From: Streptomyces sp. R44
Lineage (GTDB): Bacteria; Actinomycetota; Actinomycetes; Streptomycetales; Streptomycetaceae
Assembly: GCF_041053105.1 (NCBI RefSeq)
Contig: NZ_CP163444.1
Coordinates: 3,162,001 to 3,226,000 of the forward strand
Reading direction: 5' to 3'
DNA: 64,000 nucleotides
Part shown: piece after piece, positions 17,968 through 26,290 of the stretch
Layout of the letters: every line of letters begins with the position of its first letter
How positions within the stretch are numbered: the first letter of the stretch is position 1
The notes under the pieces: generated by a model
The model's input: the letters and a program-made list of their open reading frames with translations, nothing else
Databases searched by the model: none
What the model was told of the DNA's origin: nothing
Position numbers and translations under genes: made by a program

Positions 17968-18576
17968 TCAGGACCAGAGCTTGTTCACGGCGGTACGGGT
18001 CGTCCCCTGGAAGGCCGTCAGCGGGGCGTCCTGCAGATCACCCATCTGGCCCCACCTGACGTAGGTGACGGTCCGGCCGTCCCGGCCGACCGAGAAGAGG
18101 TGGATGTCGGTGTTGCCGACCTCCGGGTCGGCGGTGTCCAGGCTGTAGACCCAGGCGCCCTCCTCCACGGCGATCTTGCCGTGGTAGGCGCTGACGGCGT
18201 GCAGGCCCGGGTTCTGCCGCTCCAGGAGGGCGCCGCAGCCGGCGAGGGCCTTGCGAAGGGTGTCGACCAGCTTCACCGCGTCGGCCTCGGTGCGGGCGAC
18301 GGTGGTGATCTGGACGCCGTTGGTGTCGAGCTCGGTGGTGAACTCGCGGTAGCGGGTGTTCTGCGCCGGGATCTTGTACGGGGCGCAGAGGGCGCCGCCG
18401 TTCTCCGGTACGCCGGTGAAGACCTGGGTCGCGGTCCACGGCGTCGACGACGCGGGCATCTGCGCGGCGGAGAGGAAGGCGGGCTGGGCGGCGGCCTGCG
18501 CCGGGGCGGCGGCGAGGGCGGCGAGGCCCAGGGCGGCAGCGGCGCCGGCGGCGAGCGCGGTGCGGAGCTTGTGCAT
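17968..18576 (-). CDS. secreted protein of unknown function
   Basis: A 202-residue protein with a clear Sec signal peptide (MHKLRTALAAGAAAALGLAA... ending near AQA-A, about residue 29). The mature part has two Cys (CAPYKIP and AGCGALL), a pattern like the extracellular sensor domains of mycobacterial PknH and related lipoproteins. It contains EADAVKLVDTLRKALAGC, typical of that fold's second helix (family impression only). It is divergent from the HTH-membrane protein at 18739, with an inverted repeat in the gap, so the two may be co-regulated. No catalytic motif was seen. Confidence 0.75.
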   Translation of the reverse strand: MHKLRTALAAGAAAALGLAALAAAPAQAAAQPAFLSAAQMPASSTPWTATQVFTGVPENGGALCAPYKIPAQNTRYREFTTELDTNGVQITTVARTEADAVKLVDTLRKALAGCGALLERQNPGLHAVSAYHGKIAVEEGAWVYSLDTADPEVGNTDIHLFSVGRDGRTVTYVRWGQMGDLQDAPLTAFQGTTRTAVNKLWS

Positions 18577-18679
18577 GGTGGTGGATCCCCCGTCGGGTCG
18601 TTCGGTCAGTGCTCCACCAGCGTCGGGCTCCCGCCCGCCCCGGGCAACGGCGACGCGCCCTCCCTCCGTCCCGGAACCA

Positions 18680-18720
18680 TTCCACCCCCTCTGACGTGGG
18701 AGAACGCAAGAGGGGTGGAA
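18680..18720. promoter_or_regulatory. inverted repeat in a divergent promoter region
   Basis: TTCCACCCC-C-TCT (18680-18692) is mirrored by AGAGGGGTGGAA (18709-18720), differing by one extra C. It lies 18 bp upstream of the HTH-membrane protein and about 100 bp upstream of the divergent secreted protein, so it may be a shared operator or a transcript hairpin. Confidence 0.5.
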
Positions 18721-18738
18721 CGAGCGGGGGATGGGCCG

Positions 18739-19860
18739 ATGGGTGAGGTCGAGGAGTTCGCGGCGCGGGTGCGCGCGCTGAAGACGCGCGACGGGCGCAG
18801 TTACGAGGCGCTGGGGCGGCGCCTCGGCGTCAGTGCCTCCACGCTGCACCGCTACTGCTCCGGTGCGGCCGTCCCTGAGTCCTTCGCCGTCGTCGAACGC
18901 CTGGCCCGGCTGTGCGGGGCCGCCGCGGACGACATCCGCGAGCTGGAAGAGCACTGGCGACGCGCCGACCTCGTCCGCAGGCCCCCGGCGCAGCCGGCCG
19001 TACCGGTCACGGCCGTGGTGACCGCGCCGAGGCCGGAGCCCGCACCCGGGCCGGCGCCCGCACCCGGGGCCGCGCCTGCCGGGCCCCGCCGGAAGGCCAC
19101 GGCCTGGCTCGTCGCCAGTGCCGTGGCCGGCGTCGTGGCGCTCGTGCTCGGGGCCGCCCTGCTGCCCGGACCCGGCCGGGAGCCGCGGCACCGCGCGGAG
19201 ACCCGGACGGCGCCCCCGTTCACGTACACCGTCGCCTCCCTCTGGGAGAACGGCTGCGGGCACACCTACCTCGCCGACCGGCCCCCGGCGCGGGTCCCCG
19301 CTCCCCCGGAGCCCGCCGACGCCGCACGGTGGGCCGGGGCGCTCGGCGCCGTGGACGGCGGGCAGACGCTCGTACGGCTCACGGTGCAGGGGAAGGGGGC
19401 CGCCGCCGTCGTCCTGCACAGCCTGCGCGTGCGCGTGGTGGGACGGGCGAAGCCGCTGCCCTGGGGGGCGTTCCGCATGGACGACGGCTGCGGCGGAGCC
19501 GTCACCCCCCGCCGGTTCGCCGTGGACCTCGACGCGCCGCGCCCGCCGGCCCGGCCGGTCGACGGGTACGACGCCTCGGGGGAGGAGGGCCGGACGATCC
19601 CGGCCGTCTCGTTCCCCTACGCCGTCACCGCGGCCGACCCCGAGGAGCTGCTGGTCTCCGCCCGCACGGTCGGCTGCGACTGCCGCTGGTTCCTGGAGCT
19701 GGAGTGGAGCTCGGAGGGCCGGAGCGGTGTGGTGAGGATCGCCGATCCGAAAGGGCAGGCCTTCCGTACGAGCGGGCGGGCGAAAGGGAGCCCGGTCCAC
19801 GCCTACGACGCGTCGAAGGGGCTCTGGATCACAGGCGCGGAGTCTGGACAGGGTGGGTGA
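18739..19860 (+). CDS. membrane-anchored HTH protein
   Basis: A 373-residue protein. The N-terminal XRE-type helix-turn-helix (about residues 5-75, SYEALGRRLGVSASTLHRYC) is followed by a Pro/Ala linker (82-117), one transmembrane helix (121-142), and an extracytoplasmic domain of about 225 residues with Cys pairs GCGHTY, DGCGG and GCDCRW. Such one-component proteins are common in Streptomyces; whether the HTH still binds DNA is unknown. ATG 18739 is preceded by a GGGGATGGG ribosome site. The divergent neighbour is a secreted protein. No enzyme motif is visible outside. Confidence 0.8.
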   Translation: MGEVEEFAARVRALKTRDGRSYEALGRRLGVSASTLHRYCSGAAVPESFAVVERLARLCGAAADDIRELEEHWRRADLVRRPPAQPAVPVTAVVTAPRPEPAPGPAPAPGAAPAGPRRKATAWLVASAVAGVVALVLGAALLPGPGREPRHRAETRTAPPFTYTVASLWENGCGHTYLADRPPARVPAPPEPADAARWAGALGAVDGGQTLVRLTVQGKGAAAVVLHSLRVRVVGRAKPLPWGAFRMDDGCGGAVTPRRFAVDLDAPRPPARPVDGYDASGEEGRTIPAVSFPYAVTAADPEELLVSARTVGCDCRWFLELEWSSEGRSGVVRIADPKGQAFRTSGRAKGSPVHAYDASKGLWITGAESGQGG

Positions 19861-19889
19861 CTGCTGGGTAACTTCGAACAGAACACCCT

Positions 19890-19905
19890 GAGCAAGCGCT
19901 TAGAC
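19890..19905. promoter_or_regulatory. palindromic site upstream of the acyl-CoA dehydrogenase
   Basis: GAGCAAGCGCTTAGAC contains the perfect 8-bp AAGCGCTT. Sites of the form CTAAGCGCTTGCTC often precede fatty-acid genes in actinomycetes and are bound by TetR regulators (recalled, not checked). It lies 27 bp before the start codon. Confidence 0.45.
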
Positions 19906-19931
19906 AACCGGCAGCGACAAGGAGGCGGCTC

Positions 19932-21089
<1,158 letters not shown>

Positions 21090-21962
21090 GTGCCGGACGC
21101 GCACACGGCCCTGGATGACCTGCTCGATCTCCTCGACCTGGAGCGGATCGAGCAGGACATCTTCCGGGGCGAGTCCCGCCCCTCGATCGTCCCCCGCGTC
21201 TTCGGCGGCCAGGTGGCCGCCCAGGCGCTGGTGGCGGCGGGGCGGACCGTCCCGGCGGACCGGCTCCCCCACTCGCTCCACGCGTACTTCCTGCGCGCGG
21301 GCGACCCGGGCGCGCCGATCGTCTACACGGTCGACCGCATCCGCGACGGCCGTTCCTTCACCACCCGCCGGGTGGTCGCCGTCCAGCACGGCCAGCCGAT
21401 CTTCCACCTCTCGGCGTCCTTCCAGACGTACGAGGACGGGCTCGACCACCAGGTCGACATGCCGCCCGCGCCGGACCCGGAGTCGCTCCCCACGCCGGCC
21501 GAGATGCTCCCCCGCCACCTCCCCCGCGAGGTCGCGGACCGGCTGATCGAGGCGAGGGCCGCGGTGGACCTGCGGTACGCCGAGACGCCCCCGTGGGGGA
21601 CGGTCGGGACGCCGCGCGAGCCGCGCTCCCAGGTCTGGTTCCGCACCAACGGCAAGCTGGCCGACGACCCGCTGCTGCACGTCGTGCTCGCCACGTACGT
21701 CTCCGACATGACCCTGCTCGACTCGGTCCTCCTCGCTCACGGGCGGGGCGGCTGGGCGGTGGGCGACGTCGTGGGCGCCTCGCTCGACCACGCCATGTGG
21801 TTCCACCGCCCCTTCCGGGCCGACGAGTGGCTCCTGTACGACCAGGAGTCCCCGACCTCGTCCGGCGGGCGCGGCCTCGGGCAGGCCAGGATCTTCACGC
21901 AGGACGGACGGCTCGCGATCTCCGTCATCCAGGAGGGTGTCGTTCGCGTCCCGCGCGGATAA
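21090..21962 (+). CDS. acyl-CoA thioesterase II (TesB-like)
   Basis: A 290-residue double-hotdog thioesterase that hydrolyses acyl-CoA to free acid and CoA. The sequence DIFRGESRPSIVPRVFGGQVAAQAL and the later SLDHAMWFHRPFRADEWLLY are characteristic of TesB. The GTG start directly follows the stop codon of the acyl-CoA dehydrogenase, so translation is coupled and the pair probably handles the same acyl-CoA pool. Confidence 0.9.
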   Translation: MPDAHTALDDLLDLLDLERIEQDIFRGESRPSIVPRVFGGQVAAQALVAAGRTVPADRLPHSLHAYFLRAGDPGAPIVYTVDRIRDGRSFTTRRVVAVQHGQPIFHLSASFQTYEDGLDHQVDMPPAPDPESLPTPAEMLPRHLPREVADRLIEARAAVDLRYAETPPWGTVGTPREPRSQVWFRTNGKLADDPLLHVVLATYVSDMTLLDSVLLAHGRGGWAVGDVVGASLDHAMWFHRPFRADEWLLYDQESPTSSGGRGLGQARIFTQDGRLAISVIQEGVVRVPRG

Positions 21963-21979
21963 TCGGACATAACGTCCGA
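21963..21979. promoter_or_regulatory. short perfect dyad just before the CDF transporter start
   Basis: TCGGAC, ATAAC loop, GTCCGA lies 3 nt before the ATG and right after the thioesterase stop. No Shine-Dalgarno sequence is present. It could be an operator, or a hairpin presenting the start codon. Confidence 0.4.
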
Positions 21980-21982
21980 CGC

Positions 21983-22921
21983 ATGGAGCAGAACGGCGAA
22001 AGCACGTTCACGGTGATCGTGGCGGCGGCGGCGAACCTCGGGATCGCCGTCGCCAAGGCCGTCGCGGGCGTGGTCAGCGGATCGAGCGCGATGCTGTCGG
22101 AGGCGGCCCACTCGGTCGCCGACACCGTCACCGAGGTCATGCTGCTCACCGCGCTGAAGCGGAGCGACAGGCCGGCCGACGAGGACCATCCCGTCGGCTA
22201 CGCGGGCGAGCGCTACGTCTGGGCCCTGCTGGCCGCGGTCGCCACCTTCGTCGGCGGCGCGGTCTTCTCGATCTACGACGGGATCCACACGCTCACCCAC
22301 GGCGAGGAACTCGGCGACCCGCTGGTCTCGTACATCGTCCTGGGCATCGCCTTCGTCCTGGAGGGCTTCTCGCTCCGCACCGGCGTCAAGCAGATCAGGG
22401 CGGAGGCGGAGCGGATGAAGGCCCCCTTCGCCCAGTACCTCCGCCGGACGCCCGACACCACCGTCAAGGCGGTCGTGATGGAGGACTCGGCCGCCCTCGC
22501 CGGCCTCATGCTCGCGGCGGGCGGCCTGCTCGGCGTCCAGATCACCGGCTCCGACGTCTGGGACGGCGTCGCCTCGATCCTCATCGGCGTCCTGCTCGTG
22601 TACGTGGCCTGGGTCCTGGGCCGCTCCAACGCCGAACTCCTCATCGGCCGCCCGGCCCCGCGCGGCATGCGCGACGGCATCCGCGAGGAGCTCCTCTCGG
22701 TCCCGCACGTCATCGACGTCCTCGACCTGATCACCCTGATCCAGGGCCCCGGCGAGGTCCTGGTCGCGGCGAAGATCGACTTCAGGGACGTGTCGTCGGC
22801 GGAGCAGGTGGAATGGGCGTGCGAGGACGCGGAGTCCCAGCTCCGCGAGCGGTACCCGGCGATCCGCCGCGTCTACCTGGACCCGACGCCGGGGGTGACC
22901 CAGCGCCGGACCGAGCCGTGA
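21983..22921 (+). CDS. cation diffusion facilitator family transporter
   Basis: A 312-residue inner-membrane divalent-metal/proton antiporter. The first half has the CDF pattern: SGSSAMLSEAAHSVADTVTEVMLL carries the HxxxD metal residues of helix 2, DHPVGYAGERYVW follows, and VMEDSAALAGL is the helix-5 half of the site, though with ED rather than the more usual HxxxD spacing. The C-terminal 90 residues form the cytosolic domain. It is on the same strand 20 bp after the thioesterase, but has no obvious ribosome site, so it may use its own short or leaderless transcript. Metal specificity is unknown. Confidence 0.88.
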   Translation: MEQNGESTFTVIVAAAANLGIAVAKAVAGVVSGSSAMLSEAAHSVADTVTEVMLLTALKRSDRPADEDHPVGYAGERYVWALLAAVATFVGGAVFSIYDGIHTLTHGEELGDPLVSYIVLGIAFVLEGFSLRTGVKQIRAEAERMKAPFAQYLRRTPDTTVKAVVMEDSAALAGLMLAAGGLLGVQITGSDVWDGVASILIGVLLVYVAWVLGRSNAELLIGRPAPRGMRDGIREELLSVPHVIDVLDLITLIQGPGEVLVAAKIDFRDVSSAEQVEWACEDAESQLRERYPAIRRVYLDPTPGVTQRRTEP

Positions 22922-22955
22922 CGGCCAGCCCGAACGGCGCCCCGCCGCCAGCGGG

Positions 22956-23807
22956 CTAGCGGGGGCCCAGCGCGCGCCGCGCCGAGTTGATGACGGTGTT
23001 GGCTTCCGCCCCGAACACCGCCGACTCGCGCAGGGTCTTCCAGACCTTGCCGTACAGGACGATGTTGTCGGCGTCGTCCAACCACAGTTCGGCGTGCCAG
23101 TCCTCCGCGACGACCAAGCGGTCGTCCAGGACCCAGAAGCCGTTGGCGGGCACGATCTTCATCGACGCCGTGAACGGCACGACGCCCAGCTCGACCGTGT
23201 CCATGCCGACCATGCCGGTCAGGCGGTCGAGCTGGGCGGCCAGCACGGACGGTGGGCAGATCAGCGAACGCAACGCGGCCTCCCACATCAGCACGCGCAG
23301 CTTCCGCCCCGGCTGGTACAGCCACTCCTGACGCTGTGCCCGAACGCGCACGGCGTCCTCCACGCCCTTGGTGACGTTCAGCAGGTCCGCGTACCGCTGG
23401 ACCACGTGGCGTGCGTACTCCGGTGTCTGCATCAGCCCGGGGACCACGGCCTCTTCCCACACCCAGATTTCCGAGGACCGCTTGATCTCGGCGGTCAGCC
23501 CCTCGTTCATCGGCTTGAAGCCGTTCGCCAGCGCCCTACGCCATGACCTGATGTGCGACTCGAACCCGGCCAGCCGGGCGGCCAGCTCCGGGTACGCGTC
23601 CGGCTGCTCGGTCGCGTCGGCCCACGCCCGCAGGTCCTCGGGCGAGGCCGTCTGCTTCCCGTTCTCCAGCTTGCTGACCTTGGACCCCTGCCAGCCGAGC
23701 CGGTGGGCGAGCTGCTGGCCCGTCAGCCGACCACCAGGGCACGACAAGCGCAGTTCACGCAGCCTCGCACCCAACGCCTCCCGTGCCTGCTGGTAGTCGG
23801 TCGCCAC
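22956..23807 (-). CDS. XRE-family regulator with DUF5753-type C-terminal domain
   Basis: A 283-residue DNA-binding protein. The HTH (about residues 10-70, TGQQLAHRLGWQGSKVSKLENGKQ) is followed by the large C-terminal domain common in Streptomyces (EEAVVPGLMQTPEYARHVV, VPANGFWVLDDRLVVAEDW). These proteins often pair with small DUF397 or DUF6879 partners, and here the DUF6879-type gene lies directly upstream with a one-base stop/start overlap (TAGTG). The start codon is GTG. Expected target: its own promoter and the divergent mini-ORFs at 24731-25343. Confidence 0.87.
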   Translation of the reverse strand: MATDYQQAREALGARLRELRLSCPGGRLTGQQLAHRLGWQGSKVSKLENGKQTASPEDLRAWADATEQPDAYPELAARLAGFESHIRSWRRALANGFKPMNEGLTAEIKRSSEIWVWEEAVVPGLMQTPEYARHVVQRYADLLNVTKGVEDAVRVRAQRQEWLYQPGRKLRVLMWEAALRSLICPPSVLAAQLDRLTGMVGMDTVELGVVPFTASMKIVPANGFWVLDDRLVVAEDWHAELWLDDADNIVLYGKVWKTLRESAVFGAEANTVINSARRALGPR

Positions 23808-24553
23808 TAGTCGGCCGCAGCCACCTGCACGGCGAACCGGTCGTACGGCACGGCGTGGTGCATGGCCGCGTCACGGGCGACGCAGTATGGGACAACCCGA
23901 GCCGGCTCGGTGATCAGCTCGATGTCAAGCATGTTGTCTTCGTCGTCGAAGTGGAGCAGAGCGACGATCCGCGAGTCGAAGATCCAGAAGTCCTCGGCGG
24001 GCAGACCGGCCGCGTCATCGCGCCACAGGTAGCGGATGTCCTCGCCGGAGGCCGCGTTGTGCCGGGCGTAGTCGAGCAGAAACAACTGCTCGGTGGTCGG
24101 CGGGCGGTCGGCGATGCGGACCCGGCCGACGGTCTTGCCCGCGTCCACCTGGGCCCGGATGTTGACGAACCAGGGCTCGGTGGGGTCGCAGGGCGAGGAG
24201 CCGGTGGCCAGGAACGCTTGATAGTCGGGGTCCTGTCGGTCCGACGCATAACCGCGCCGTGTCTCCAGCCGCCAGGCGGTGTGCTTGAAGGTCTCGAAGA
24301 GACGCCGGAAGGTGTCTCGGTCGACCAGCTCCGGCACTCGCTCCATCTCCTTCGGTCCCCAGTTCACGAGCAGTTCGCGCGGCACGGCCACCGCTGCCTC
24401 GTCCGGCCCGAAGTGCTGGAGCTGAGCGAGGTCCGCCCGGTCGGTGATCGGCGAGCCCTGAACGATGATCTCGCCGGTCTCCTCGTCCGTGTGCAGGGCG
24501 GGGCAGCCGTCGATCTTGCTGTCGGTACCGATGAAGCGCAACTGACGTGCCAT
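23807..24553 (-). CDS. DUF6879-type protein, partner of the XRE regulator
   Basis: A 248-residue soluble protein. The second half matches the DUF6879 pattern I know from Streptomyces XRE partners: LFETFKHTAWRLETRRGYASD, then DFWIFDSRIVALLHFDDEDNM. The first 70 residues (MARQLRFIGTDSKIDGCPAL) form an extra N-terminal domain with a possible regulatory role. It is co-transcribed with the XRE gene, overlapping by one base. Function is unproven; toxin-antitoxin-like and regulator-partner roles have been suggested for such pairs. Confidence 0.75.
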   Translation of the reverse strand: MARQLRFIGTDSKIDGCPALHTDEETGEIIVQGSPITDRADLAQLQHFGPDEAAVAVPRELLVNWGPKEMERVPELVDRDTFRRLFETFKHTAWRLETRRGYASDRQDPDYQAFLATGSSPCDPTEPWFVNIRAQVDAGKTVGRVRIADRPPTTEQLFLLDYARHNAASGEDIRYLWRDDAAGLPAEDFWIFDSRIVALLHFDDEDNMLDIELITEPARVVPYCVARDAAMHHAVPYDRFAVQVAAAD

Positions 24554-24640
24554 GGACGCTCTCCCTTCCCTCCCAGGGGTGTTGATCCAACAGCTTGGTC
24601 GGCGATCCGGCGCGGTTCTACGGGTTCAGCTGGGGCACAG

Positions 24641-24723
24641 GAGAAAACACGAGCAATCTGGTCCACCCGTCGAGCAAATTCGAGAAAACAGCGTACCGCC
24701 GCGCAACACCCCGTCCCTAGCGT
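24641..24723 (+). promoter_or_regulatory. direct repeats and -10-like box before leaderless mini-ORF
   Basis: GAGAAAACA occurs at 24641-24649 and 24682-24690, 41 bp apart (about four helical turns), in a locally AT-richer gap. TAGCGT (24718-24723) is a -10-like hexamer 7 nt before the ATG at 24731, which would put the transcript start at the ATG; there is no ribosome site. Confidence 0.45.
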
Positions 24724-24730
24724 CGAGTTC

Positions 24731-24934
24731 ATGACGACGAAGGAACTCAACGAGGTGGACCCGTTCGTAGCGATGGAGTCCCTGCGGGAAGCGCTGGCCG
24801 GGGTCGGGATCGTCCTGCCATCGCTGGGAGTCGACCCCGGGTCCCCGGCTTTGAGGCTCGTGGAGCTGGGCCGGGTCCGCGCCGACGTGGCCGTCCGGCT
24901 GGCCGAAGCACTCCGGCGGGGGGCCGAGCAGTGA
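24731..24934 (+). CDS. small protein of unknown function
   Basis: A 67-residue protein (MTTKELNEVDPFVAMESLRE...), probably two or three helices, with no motif I recognise. It overlaps the next small gene by 4 bp (GTGA) and is divergent from the DUF6879/XRE pair, an arrangement seen repeatedly in Streptomyces. Lack of a Shine-Dalgarno sequence and a -10-like box 7 nt upstream suggest a leaderless message. Confidence 0.65.
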   Translation: MTTKELNEVDPFVAMESLREALAGVGIVLPSLGVDPGSPALRLVELGRVRADVAVRLAEALRRGAEQ

Positions 24935-25155
24935 CGGCCGAAGTCGGGGCGCTGGTGGTCGACGACCGGACCAACAAGCTCGGATACGTCGTGGGCCACG
25001 TCGGTCCGGCTATGCAGCTCCGGCCGGTGGCTGGCGGACGAGAGTGGGACGCCGACCCTGCTCATGTCCGCCCCGCCACCAGCCAGGAGCGGCTCAGGGC
25101 CATAAGGGAGCGGACCCGCGCCCTGAACTCGGCCAGCAGCGGCGGAGTCCTCTGA
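24931..25155 (+). CDS. small protein of unknown function
   Basis: A 74-residue protein starting with GTG inside the preceding stop (GTGA overlap). The sequence GALVVDDRTNKLGYVVGHVGP followed by LRPVAGGREWDADPAHVRPA suggests a small beta-barrel (SH3-like) domain, then a helical tail. Similar mini-proteins accompany XRE/DUF6879 genes in Streptomyces. No function can be assigned. Confidence 0.7.
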   Translation: MTAEVGALVVDDRTNKLGYVVGHVGPAMQLRPVAGGREWDADPAHVRPATSQERLRAIRERTRALNSASSGGVL

Positions 25156-25343
25156 TGCCGGCGGCGGCCATGTCCCCCGAATGCAGACTCGCCCAGAGCC
25201 CCGGATATGAGGACCTGCACCGCGAGTGCCGACAGGCCAAGGACGTGCCGCTGCCGTACGGCGCAGGGATTCTCCTCGTACGCCGCTGCACCTGCTCCCA
25301 TCACCCCTACAACCGCAGGCCGCAGCCCCGCGCCCCCGCTTAG
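25155..25343 (+). CDS. small Cys/His-containing protein of unknown function
   Basis: A 62-residue protein whose ATG overlaps the previous stop by one base (TGATG). It contains C-x(16)-C and a later RRCTCSHHPYNRR segment; the two clustered Cys, two His and upstream Cys could bind a metal (inference). Third member of the overlapping mini-ORF set; transcription ends at the strong hairpin at 25360. Confidence 0.6.
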   Translation: MPAAAMSPECRLAQSPGYEDLHRECRQAKDVPLPYGAGILLVRRCTCSHHPYNRRPQPRAPA

Positions 25344-25359
25344 GAGGCAGCACACGAAC

Positions 25360-25396
25360 CTGAGCCCCGTCCCAACCTCACTGGGACGGGGCTCAG
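25360..25396 (+). terminator. strong intrinsic terminator after the mini-ORFs
   Basis: A perfect 15-bp stem (25360-25374 with 25382-25396) with a 7-nt loop is followed by TTGT. It ends the 24731-25343 transcript. Confidence 0.9.
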
Positions 25397-25447
25397 TTGT
25401 CCTTGAGACCTCCGGCCGGAGAGCACCGCTGCGCTACCATGGTCCGC

Positions 25448-25551
25448 AGCGGGATGACTACCCGCTCGCACCTGGGCGGCCCGACCTCAACAGCCGGGAA
25501 CCAGGACGCAATAGCCCCGTTGGAGCTTCGGGGCCCCAGTAGGAGGGGCCC
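25448..25551 (+). other. structured non-coding stretch upstream of unit A
   Basis: Hairpins follow each other: AGCGGG/CCCGCT (25448-25453 with 25461-25466), CCTGG/CCAGG (25471-25475 with 25501-25505), GCCCCG/CGGGGC (25514-25519 with 25529-25534). The last competes with GGGCCCC/GGGGCCC (25531-25537 with 25545-25551). No gene is apparent in 25344-25743, so this is a candidate small RNA or the 5' part of the unit A leader. Confidence 0.45.
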
Positions 25552-25628
25552 AGACGCACAAAGCAGTGAAGACGGGGCTTGCGCCGAAGGATGTACTACC
25601 TGCTTGACCTGGGCTGACGATCAGCCCA

Positions 25629-25743
25629 CCCGAGAACATTTACGTGCTGTGCGTCGGCGTAGGTGTCTCGGTCCGAACCGTAGGGTTCGGATCGAGGCTG
25701 CCTGCGCACCCGATCCGACCCATGACAGGGAAGGTAAGGATCG
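25629..25743 (+). promoter_or_regulatory. structured leader of unit A with competing hairpins
   Basis: The leader shares with unit B a CCCGAGAACAT box (25629-25639) and GCGTCGGCGTAGGTGTCTCG (25651-25670), where CGAGA and TCTCG can pair. Four segments follow: 1 CCGAACC (25673-25679), 2 GGTTCGGATCG (25684-25694), 3 CGATCCGACC (25711-25720), 4 ending GGATCG (25738-25743). 1 pairs with 2, 2 with 3 (8 bp plus 2), 3 with 4 (6 bp), so the pairings exclude one another. Segment 4 touches the GTG start. Pairing 3:4 would cover the translation-initiation region. Confidence 0.7.
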
Positions 25744-25944
25744 GTGGACGGCACCGCCATCATCATCATTCTCGCCATCGCTGGCGTGGCTTCTGTGCTG
25801 CTCTTCGCGCTGAAGGGTCTTCTGGACCAGGTCCCGGACGTCATCGACTCGGCCGGGCGTGCCCGCGACTCCTGGCAGCGCTTCCGGAAGCCCGAGCAGC
25901 AGCCCGCACGTGATGACGAGCAGGAGCCGCCCATGGCCGCATAG
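25744..25944 (+). CDS. single-pass membrane mini-protein, unit A
   Basis: A 66-residue protein from GTG 25744. Residues 4-25 form one transmembrane helix (TAIIIILAIAGVASVLLFAL), followed by a conserved amphipathic stretch LDQVPDVIDSAGRARDSWQRF and an acidic, Pro-rich tail ending PPMAA. A paralogue with the same layout lies 660 bp downstream (26403), with a matching leader and trailer. Size, single helix and RNA-structured leader resemble type I toxins or small membrane effectors, but nothing in the sequence proves toxicity. The start is fixed by alignment with the paralogue (MDG[TA]AI). Confidence 0.78.
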   Translation: MDGTAIIIILAIAGVASVLLFALKGLLDQVPDVIDSAGRARDSWQRFRKPEQQPARDDEQEPPMAA

Positions 25945-26016
25945 CCCCGCCACGGGGTCTTCCTGACTCCACCTGGGCATGAAGACGCCCCGCCGACCCA
26001 ACTCCGGCGGGGCGTC
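25945..26016 (+). terminator. conserved trailer and terminator of unit A
   Basis: A CCCCG/CGGGG hairpin starts directly after the stop codon. The stretch GGGGTCTTCCTG is shared with unit B, and a perfect 12-bp stem (25984-25995 with 26005-26016) ends the transcript. Confidence 0.82.
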
Positions 26017-26022
26017 GCCTGC

Positions 26023-26049
26023 TTGACGCCACGGCAGGCGTGGTACAGT
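26023..26049 (+). promoter_or_regulatory. possible promoter upstream of unit B
   Basis: TTGACG (26023-26028) and TACAGT (26044-26049) resemble -35 and -10 boxes, but are only 15 bp apart. A transcript from here would carry the AT-rich tracts, the GAAA-loop hairpin and the unit B leader. Confidence 0.4.
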
Positions 26050-26067
26050 CGTAGCGCAGCACTACAT

Positions 26068-26265
26068 CTTCTTAAATTTCTTGCGTTTCTGTGTTTTCTG
26101 TATTTCTTAGCGCGAACCTGATCGTCCCCTCACGGGGAAGTCAGGACCATCCAGGCGCGGTAGGCCCGGAGGCGAAAGCCTCAGACGCGCGGCCAATCCA
26201 GCTCAGATGGCGCGAATATTCTTCCTCTTCTTAATTTCTGCGTTTAGCTTTCATGATCTTCTTTG
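26068..26265 (+). ncRNA. AT-rich pyrimidine tracts flanking a structured block, candidate RNA
   Basis: Two similar tracts, CTTCTTAAATTTCTTGCGTTT (near 26078) and CTTCTTAATTTCTGCGTTTA (near 26228), stand out in a high-GC genome. Between them are CCTGA...TCAGG enclosing TCCCC/GGGGA (about 26117-26146), and GCGCG (26155-26159) paired with CGCGC (26186-26190) enclosing GAGGC-GAAA-GCCTC, a GNRA-capped hairpin. No ORF fits. With the flanking leader, this fills the 458 bp between the two mini-protein genes. Confidence 0.45.
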
Positions 26266-26290
26266 AGTGGCGACCCCGCACGGGTCGCAC

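Noticed and set aside
25448..26265. CRISPR array in the repeat-rich stretch near the mini-protein units
   Set aside because: The repeats are two diverged copies of a gene unit and hairpins, not regularly spaced identical repeats with spacers.
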